Shown here: positions 7,125 to 11,143 of the stretch, in pieces
How the letters are laid out: the number at the start of each line of letters is the position of its first letter
Position numbering within the stretch: the stretch's first letter is position 1
NCBI GenBank assembly: GCA_046483125.1
Contig: JAWODU010000013.1
Coordinates: 1-11,143 of the forward strand
DNA: 11,143 nucleotides
From: JAWODU01 sp046483125
GTDB lineage: Bacteria > Verrucomicrobiota > Kiritimatiellia > UBA8416 > JAWODU01
Direction of reading: 5' to 3'
Program-made: the position numbers and the translations under genes
The notes under the pieces: generated by a model
What the model was told of the DNA's origin: nothing
The model's input: only the letters and a program-made list of their open reading frames with translations
Database searches by the model: none

Positions 7125-7146
7125 TCAAATCGCGCGCGATTTGAAA
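7123..7146. repeat. Perfect 24-bp palindrome between vapC and the HTH pseudogene
   Basis: TTTCAAATCGCG and its exact complement form a gapless palindrome with a CGCGCGCG centre. It starts 8 bases beyond the vapC stop codon and ends on the in-frame stop that closes the HTH remnant. No T-run follows it on the - strand, so a classic intrinsic terminator is unlikely. It may be an operator, a scar of a rearrangement, or a hairpin that protects the vapBC mRNA end. Confidence 0.85.
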
Positions 7147-7154
7147 AATATGTA

Positions 7155-7547
7155 TCAATTCATTTGTTGGCTTTTATCTCTTTGAAAATATTTTACGTTC
7201 TTCAGTCCTTTGAAGTGGGAATCTTGTGTCCAAATTGTTGCTTCGTTTGCATGTGCGGAAGCAAGAATAATGCTGTCTGCCATTGGAAGGGAATGCTCCA
7301 GACTCAGTGAAGCTGCCGACATGGCAAGTTGTGGATTAAGATCAACAACTTTGCCTCTCTGCATCACAGAGGCTGCCTGTAAGGCAGCCTCTTCTCCTGA
7401 TTCACGAAGAAGAAGTTTGAACACTTCGTATATTGAAACAGCAGGAACGATCAGTGTTTCTATATCTCTGAGAGGTGTAGTAAAACGCGAAGCATTCTTG
7501 CCGTCGGCAAAGTATTCCAGCCAGCCGGACGAATCTACTATATTCAT
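7155..7547 (-). CDS. vapC: VapC-type PIN-domain toxin ribonuclease
   Basis: VapC toxins are Mg2+-dependent endoribonucleases that cut tRNA or rRNA and stop translation when not bound by VapB. The 130-residue product has the four acidic PIN residues in the right order: D5 (IVDSS), E41 (SIYEVFK), D91 (MADSII) and D109 (TQDSHF). Its length is typical, and the active site appears intact. The start codon overlaps the vapB stop in an ATGA, the usual translational coupling of this operon type. Expression should come from the autoregulated promoter ahead of vapB. The cellular target cannot be read from sequence. Confidence 0.9.
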   Translation of the reverse strand: MNIVDSSGWLEYFADGKNASRFTTPLRDIETLIVPAVSIYEVFKLLLRESGEEAALQAASVMQRGKVVDLNPQLAMSAASLSLEHSLPMADSIILASAHANEATIWTQDSHFKGLKNVKYFQRDKSQQMN

Positions 7548-7750
7548 ACTCTATCCTTTTCCCTTTTGAAATTCGTGTTGATCCCCTTGACGAAACCTCT
7601 TAGTTCCGAGATGTCGCGTTCAGGGATCAGCTCGATTCGCCCAGAATATTCAACAACCTGCATCTTCTGCCCTGGCTGAAGATGCAAATGATCCCGGATA
7701 GGGCGAGGAATAACGACTTGAAACTTTGGTGAAACTGTTATTGCTTGCAT
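7544..7750 (-). CDS. vapB: VapB-type antitoxin with AbrB/MazE swapped-hairpin DNA-binding domain
   Basis: This 68-residue protein is the cognate antitoxin of the downstream VapC. Residues 1-~45 form the AbrB/SpoVT-type fold: ITVSPKFQVVIPRPIRDHL, then LQPGQKMQVVEYSGRIELIPE, the common arrangement of VapB and MazE N-termini. The remaining ~20 residues would wrap around the toxin. A GGAGG lies 7 bases upstream of the ATG. The first gene of the pair, it ends inside the vapC start (ATGA overlap). It should repress its own promoter as a VapB-VapC complex; the inverted repeat over the -10 region fits this. Confidence 0.9.
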   Translation of the reverse strand: MQAITVSPKFQVVIPRPIRDHLHLQPGQKMQVVEYSGRIELIPERDISELRGFVKGINTNFKREKDRV

Positions 7751-7775
7751 TACAAATCCTCCATCGATTATGTTT

Positions 7776-7811
7776 GGTATTACAATACCGGGATCGATGC
7801 CGATGTGTCAA
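7776..7811 (-). promoter_or_regulatory. vapBC promoter with overlapping operator-like inverted repeat
   Basis: On the - strand, a perfect TTGACA (7811-7806) is followed after 18 bases by TATTGT (7787-7782, 4/6). A 14-bp inverted repeat GGTATT-GT-AATACC (7776-7789) covers the -10 element. This is where a VapB or VapBC complex would be expected to bind to shut off transcription. The leader to the ATG at 7750 would be about 25 bases. The promoter lies only ~20 bases outside the group II intron remnant. Confidence 0.6.
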
Positions 7812-7829
7812 TTCTTTCTCAAGGCCAGA

Positions 7830-8092
7830 ATCGGGATAGGGAGGGCCCTCGCGGGCTACCCCTCCCACAACACCTGGCATACGGATCACGTACCAAGGCG
7901 CTTCCGTTACCCGGCCAAGGCCGGTAGAGTTTCGTTGTTGGTCGTACGGTCCAAGAGTAGACGCCGGATTTATTGGGCTTCCTCTCCACCCCACCTCACG
8001 GTGACGCAGTTGCCCTTCAGCTTCCCTTCGGCTTCTCCTATACCTGGCGCGGAGACTTTCACTCCGCAAGCTACGTGCCATGCCCGGCACAC
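7830..8092 (-). mobile_element. Group II intron remnant, internally deleted, without reverse transcriptase
   Basis: On the - strand the element opens with GTGTGCCGGGCATGGCAC (8092-8075), a match to the GUGYG 5' end and first domain I helix of bacterial group II introns. Next come a GGAG-TGAAAGT-CTCC hairpin and the conserved CTGCGTCACCGTGAGGTGG block near 7995-8015. The 3' part has a 34-nt domain V with AGC paired to GTT (7902-7869). Domain VI has a GCCC-GCGA-GGGC hairpin, a bulged A at 7837 eight bases from the end, and a terminal AT. Full introns are ~600 nt plus a ~1.3-kb maturase gene; here only 263 nt remain and domains II-IV are mostly gone (a CCGGCC/GGCCGG hairpin at 7911-7924 may be the scar). 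The 5' end could also be 8094. It cannot move by itself. Confidence 0.72.
7869..7902 (-). ncRNA. Group II intron domain V
   Basis: The segment is exactly 34 nt, the standard domain V length. The AGC catalytic triad at its 5' end can pair with GTT at its 3' end. A distal GTACG/CGTAT stem is capped by a short loop, with a two-base GC bulge on the 3' strand, as the family requires. The catalytic core of the RNA is therefore kept although most of the intron is lost. Confidence 0.68.
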
Positions 8093-8409
8093 ACGCTTCG
8101 GCTGACCGTCGCAGGGAAGACGTGCCGGAGGCGCGGATTACCTGCGTATGTGTCGAGCCGGATGTTGGGCAAGGCGCCATCAGCGCCATCAGGGACCTGA
8201 CGGTGACCGCGCTCATCGATCGTGTCGATCGTCCTGGTCCAAGCCGCCTTCTGCGTGTCGTTGATCTCCCCCAGATAAAGCAGTGTCTTCTGTACATGTT
8301 TCCCGCCGCGAACCCGGCGGTTCTCCACTACGCTGTAGTAGCGATGATCCTTCCCGTCCTTGCGCCGGTTTGTCACGCGTAGAAACATGATGCCTACAGG
8401 ATCGGCCAT
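8093..8409 (-). pseudogene. Truncated IS1634/IS4-like transposase (N-terminal part)
   Basis: The frame from ATG 8409 (a second ATG at 8388 gives the usual MFLR start) encodes VTNRRKDGKDHRYYSVVEN, then RRVRGGKHVQKTLLYLGEIND and KAAWTRTID. This is the typical opening of IS1634-group DDE transposases, which are normally ~450-600 residues. Similarity is clear to about residue 65 (near 8215) and weak to an NPR at 91-93. After that the frame runs into the group II intron end at ~8092, and the DDE catalytic domain is absent. Nothing resembling the rest of the transposase follows the intron, since vapBC begins there. The element was therefore interrupted and then deleted. The dispersed repeat at 8175-8196 lies inside it. 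Confidence 0.75.
8175..8196. repeat. Second copy of a dispersed 22-bp repeat
   Basis: CGCCATCAG occurs twice in tandem, then GGAC. It matches 6787-6808 (CGCCATTAG twice, then GGAC) at 20 of 22 positions, in the same orientation. The copy lies in the transposase fragment, around the point where its protein similarity fades. Confidence 0.7.
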
Positions 8410-8552
8410 TCACAGATCTCGCGCAAGGGGGTAGGTCTTCACCACAAGCCGTCTGCACAACCCAAACACGCAGAATGCTCGAAAACTCGGCGATGCTATC
8501 CCCGAAAAGAGTCAGAATCGGGGGTGAATAGCGAAAGTCGGGTTAGACCGTA
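8410..8552 (-). other. Probable left flank of the IS remnant
   Basis: This 143-bp stretch separates the transposase fragment from the stop of the helical-protein gene. On the - strand it begins with CCCGACTTTCGCTATTCACC, which may hold the IS terminal inverted repeat. The other end is lost, so this cannot be verified inside the window. A CCCCGA/TCGGGG inverted repeat (8500-8505 and 8518-8523) could form a hairpin 3' of the 8553-9590 gene. No T-run follows, so it is at best a weak terminator. Confidence 0.35.
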
Positions 8553-9590
8553 TTACTCTACGGTCAACGGCAACTGTGTACTGCCCGAGTGTTCTGTAGA
8601 ACTGTTTCCACTTGCTTTCCGCACGATGCTCTCCAGCCTTTCTATGTCCTGCTGTGGAAGGATATTTAACTGCTTCAACCGATTCAGGTTATGCTTTTTG
8701 ATTCGTGCCGGTACTCCGGAAGCCTCAACCACCTTCTTCAGTTTCTCAGCCAGTGTTTGTATTTCCTTGACCAACTGATCCCGGAGTAACTGCGACTCTT
8801 TGCGAGTAAGTTCACCTAGTCCCTCTGCCTTTTCAAGGCACCGAATCCGAGCGAAGGTGCTCGCATGTGGGTTTGCGGCCGATTTCTTCAGCCACTTGAC
8901 GTATTCACCGCGCGTGATAATGCCATCAAAATACAGACGAGTCGTACTTTCATTATCCGGGTCTGATAACGGCACCAGATCGAGACCGGCATTACGCAAG
9001 GCTTTTTTGTCGTCATCGCTGAGCCCGTCATTATATCCGGGCATCTCTGCTATCATGTCCACGGCGACCGTTTTCAGGTCAGGGCTTTCTCTAGTCACAG
9101 AAAGCAAGAATGTCCTTTTCTTTTCTGAATTCCAGTCCAACCACCACTTACGGCGGAGTCTCGCAAGCGTCATTGAACGAGTCATAAGACCTTTGCTTTC
9201 ATCCAGGATTATATTCTCAAGCGTGTTCAATGCTGAACCAGGTAAAGTCTTCAGGAATACTTCTTCCAAGTGCTTCAAGAGCAAACGCGTCTCGCCAGTG
9301 CAGGCCTTCTGCTCCGACTGCTTGATTAGAAGTCTTTTGTATTCATTAAGCAGGTTCTCAGCCAGTGCAGGCTCCTTTTCAAGCTTCCCCGCCAAATTCG
9401 TTTTGAATGCTCGAAGTTCAGCCTCAGCACGCTTGTATGCCTCGACATCGCCGTAAGGTTTCTCCATACCGAATTTGCCCAGTCTGTCGAGTAACCTCTG
9501 GCTGTTTTCGCCTGAGACAGCACGATACGTGAAACAGATTCCCGACAACAATATAACTAAGCCAATAATCCGGACATGTATTGCTTGCAT
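8553..9590 (-). CDS. Uncharacterised helical protein with N-terminal signal or anchor segment
   Basis: I do not recognise this 345-residue protein. Residues 8-22 (IIGLVILLSGICFTY) form one hydrophobic segment after a short positive N-terminus. It is either a signal peptide, with possible cleavage near AVSGEN at 24-29, or a membrane anchor; the cysteine at 19 is not in a proper lipobox. The rest is charged, lysine- and glutamate-rich and apparently almost all helical, with leucine-rich stretches at ~76-115 and ~262-325 and a Ser/Thr-rich tail at 326-345. No catalytic motif is visible. It is probably exported to the periplasm or surface. It follows the Ig-like protein gene by 36 bp on the same strand, so the two are likely one transcript and may work together. 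GC content is lower than in the left half of the window. The ribosome binding site (AGAGAAG) is weak. Confidence 0.7.
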   Translation of the reverse strand: MQAIHVRIIGLVILLSGICFTYRAVSGENSQRLLDRLGKFGMEKPYGDVEAYKRAEAELRAFKTNLAGKLEKEPALAENLLNEYKRLLIKQSEQKACTGETRLLLKHLEEVFLKTLPGSALNTLENIILDESKGLMTRSMTLARLRRKWWLDWNSEKKRTFLLSVTRESPDLKTVAVDMIAEMPGYNDGLSDDDKKALRNAGLDLVPLSDPDNESTTRLYFDGIITRGEYVKWLKKSAANPHASTFARIRCLEKAEGLGELTRKESQLLRDQLVKEIQTLAEKLKKVVEASGVPARIKKHNLNRLKQLNILPQQDIERLESIVRKASGNSSTEHSGSTQLPLTVE

Positions 9591-9626
9591 ACTCTTCTCT
9601 GCCTTATGACTACAGTTTCATGCTGG

Positions 9627-11143
9627 TTAAATATCATCAATTTTCTTCTGCACTTTGGAGACAACTTTTTCCCACTGGCGAATAACTGCAACAGTGTTGG
9701 CTTTCGGGTCTGCCCCGCCTTTGGGCGTTTCCTGAGGCAGAAGTTCGGCGGTTGCCAAGTTACTATGTGCTTGCCAGTCAAATTCGTTTAACTCTTTTGT
9801 CATTTCTTCTTTGATCCAGTCTACATATTGATTAACCAACGCCTCGAAGGTGGCACCAAGAGCTTCAAGGCCTACTGACTTCAGCCATGCCTTAGTGACC
9901 AAAGCGTATGCCTTTATTTCTTTCAATGTTTTTATGTCATCATCATACATTGCTTCATTTAGATCCATGGTCTCAGCGTAGGACGCAATAACTGGCTCTT
10001 CAACAGCAGGTAGGTTACCAGGAATCGCGTAGGCTGATTCTAGTGATAGATCTACAGTTCTTACTATAGTGCCATGTTCCTTTCCATCGAACGTAATTGC
10101 CTCTGTTCCATATTCTCCATCTGCAGTCCAAACAAACACCATTTTATCCTCGTAGGTGAGGTCGCCCTCCCTATGGTCAAGACATCCAATTTTACGATCA
10201 GGTTTACCAGGAAATGACTCCGTAGATTCGTAATGCGTTTCCTTTGAGAGAGTACCTTCCACGGAGGGAATCGTTGCAGGAATTTTTGTTTCATATTCCA
10301 TCTCACCGCCTGGGGGTTCGGCCTGGGCGGGGGTTCTTTCATAAGTCGCACCTGCCAAGGCGCCTACGACCCCAGCCAAGTCCCCCACTAAATCCGCTGC
10401 TGAAGATCCATCTGAGCCATTAACAGGAAAACGGGCAAGCTTCTCAATCAGTGTGTTAACCGCCCCGGTCCAAGCCAGCCCCCCGGTTCTATCGCTTATG
10501 GCATATACAAATGAGCCGAAATCTAACGTGTTGGCCACTTCAAGCACGTTCCATTCATTGACAATAACATTGGCTATTATCGTGTAGCCACAAGTAGCAG
10601 AAACAGTTTTGTAGTCTTCACTATGTCTCGAGAGCGTATCAAAAAGGACGGTAGACTCTGGGCCAGTACCTTTCACGCCAGAAGTGCCTGACCACACAGG
10701 AGCACCAGCAGGGAAATTGACATCCTTTGGTTCTGGAACAGCACGGAAATCGACTACCTCATTTTTGATAACATACAGAGGATCTGGCATAATCTCCCAG
10801 AATGTCATGGATTCCATATGATAATGAATTTCATCTACTGTGACAACATTCACCGTATCAACGTCACTCATGTGATCTTTTTCGGGCTGTTCTGCATTCC
10901 TCGCTGTCGCTTCTATGTTGTAGGTTCCGGATCCGCCGAAGTCAACGGGAGCAAAGGACACGGACTGGCCCTTGACGCCGTCGGTGAATGCCGTATGCGT
11001 GGTCCATTTACTGTCACCGGCTTTCTGCCACCGGAACTGCCATTCGATGTCGGGCATATCCTCTGGAGCAACATCCTGGTCACCGGGATCACTGTGCACG
11101 TCTCCGTCAAAATCGTCCTTACCGGACGCGACTACACTGTCCG
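9627..11143 (-). CDS. Large Ig-like-domain protein, C-terminal part (5' end beyond the window)
   Basis: The frame is open to the right window edge, so the protein is longer than the ~504 residues seen. The apparent start at 11099 is only an internal GTG: upstream codons read DSVVASGKDDFDGD without a stop. Counting from that GTG, residues ~15-85 look like an Ig-like module (FRWQKAGDSKW...GSGTYNIEATA). Residues ~105-182 look like another, containing YVIKNEVVDFRAVPEP, FPAGAPVWSGTSG and DYKTVSATCG, a pattern I know from surface proteins of Lentisphaerota and planctomycetes. Residues ~190-255 hold a hydrophobic glycine/alanine stretch (LVGDLAGVVGALAGA). The C-terminal ~110 residues appear helical and charged. 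No enzyme motif is visible. A secreted or surface-attached role is inferred from the domain type, since the N-terminus is not in view. Confidence 0.75.
   Translation of the reverse strand, partial: DSVVASGKDDFDGDVHSDPGDQDVAPEDMPDIEWQFRWQKAGDSKWTTHTAFTDGVKGQSVSFAPVDFGGSGTYNIEATARNAEQPEKDHMSDVDTVNVVTVDEIHYHMESMTFWEIMPDPLYVIKNEVVDFRAVPEPKDVNFPAGAPVWSGTSGVKGTGPESTVLFDTLSRHSEDYKTVSATCGYTIIANVIVNEWNVLEVANTLDFGSFVYAISDRTGGLAWTGAVNTLIEKLARFPVNGSDGSSAADLVGDLAGVVGALAGATYERTPAQAEPPGGEMEYETKIPATIPSVEGTLSKETHYESTESFPGKPDRKIGCLDHREGDLTYEDKMVFVWTADGEYGTEAITFDGKEHGTIVRTVDLSLESAYAIPGNLPAVEEPVIASYAETMDLNEAMYDDDIKTLKEIKAYALVTKAWLKSVGLEALGATFEALVNQYVDWIKEEMTKELNEFDWQAHSNLATAELLPQETPKGGADPKANTVAVIRQWEKVVSKVQKKIDDI

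Noticed and set aside
7123..7146. 24-bp palindrome as intrinsic terminator of vapBC
   Set aside because: No run of T follows the hairpin on the - strand; the T-rich stretch lies before it.
7650..8297. 215-residue - strand open frame across the intron and vapB
   Set aside because: Most of it is structured intron RNA, and it overlaps vapB and its promoter in another frame. An LRRS segment vaguely recalls transposases but is not enough.
11097..11099. GTG at 11099 as true start of the Ig-like protein
   Set aside because: The frame stays open upstream to the window edge and no ribosome binding site precedes the GTG.
1..11143. tRNA genes, rRNA genes, CRISPR arrays, replication origin
   Set aside because: No cloverleaf, rRNA core sequence or regularly spaced repeat array was seen on either strand.

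Overview
The window looks like a stretch of a GC-rich Gram-negative chromosome that joins a more AT-rich accessory segment. The lineage is inferred, not proven. Four features point to the Planctomycetota/Lentisphaerota/Kiritimatiellota area: a non-HemE member of the uroporphyrinogen decarboxylase (URO-D) family, an M23-like protein with an NNRWRG...PWILF signature, an LPS-core-type kinase fused to a TIM-barrel domain, and a large secreted-type protein with Ig-like domains. No rRNA, tRNA or CRISPR array was seen.

Left and centre (about 236-6717, GC-rich). trmB (tRNA m7G46 methyltransferase, + strand, 293-910) converges on a block of four genes, all on the - strand. In transcription order these are a URO-D-family protein (6717-5578), an M23-like metallopeptidase (5506-4583), a WaaP/InaA-type kinase fused to a clan GH-A-like barrel (4443-2239), and an O-antigen ligase/polymerase-like membrane protein (2190-934). 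The last two suggest a role in LPS core or surface glycan assembly. Each has its own sigma70-like promoter. The ligase promoter has its -35 box over the stop codon of the kinase gene.

Junction (about 6718-8552). This holds short tandem and inverted repeats, a 5'-truncated XRE-type HTH pseudogene, a perfect 24-bp palindrome, and an intact vapBC toxin-antitoxin operon with an operator-like inverted repeat over its promoter. Directly upstream of vapBC lies a 263-nt group II intron remnant with no reverse transcriptase. It still has a 34-nt domain V and a domain VI with a branch-point A. It abuts the 5' part of an IS1634/IS4-like transposase gene. The area looks like a graveyard of successive insertions and deletions.

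Right (8553-11143, lower GC). Two - strand genes 36 bp apart are probably co-transcribed: a large protein with Ig-like domains that enters from beyond the window edge, then a mostly helical protein of unknown function with an N-terminal signal or anchor segment.

The observation most worth pursuing is the kinase-glycosidase fusion. Its barrel keeps a nucleophile-position glutamate (E560) but has alanine (A452) where the GH-A acid/base glutamate is expected. I did not find a clearly new multi-gene system.
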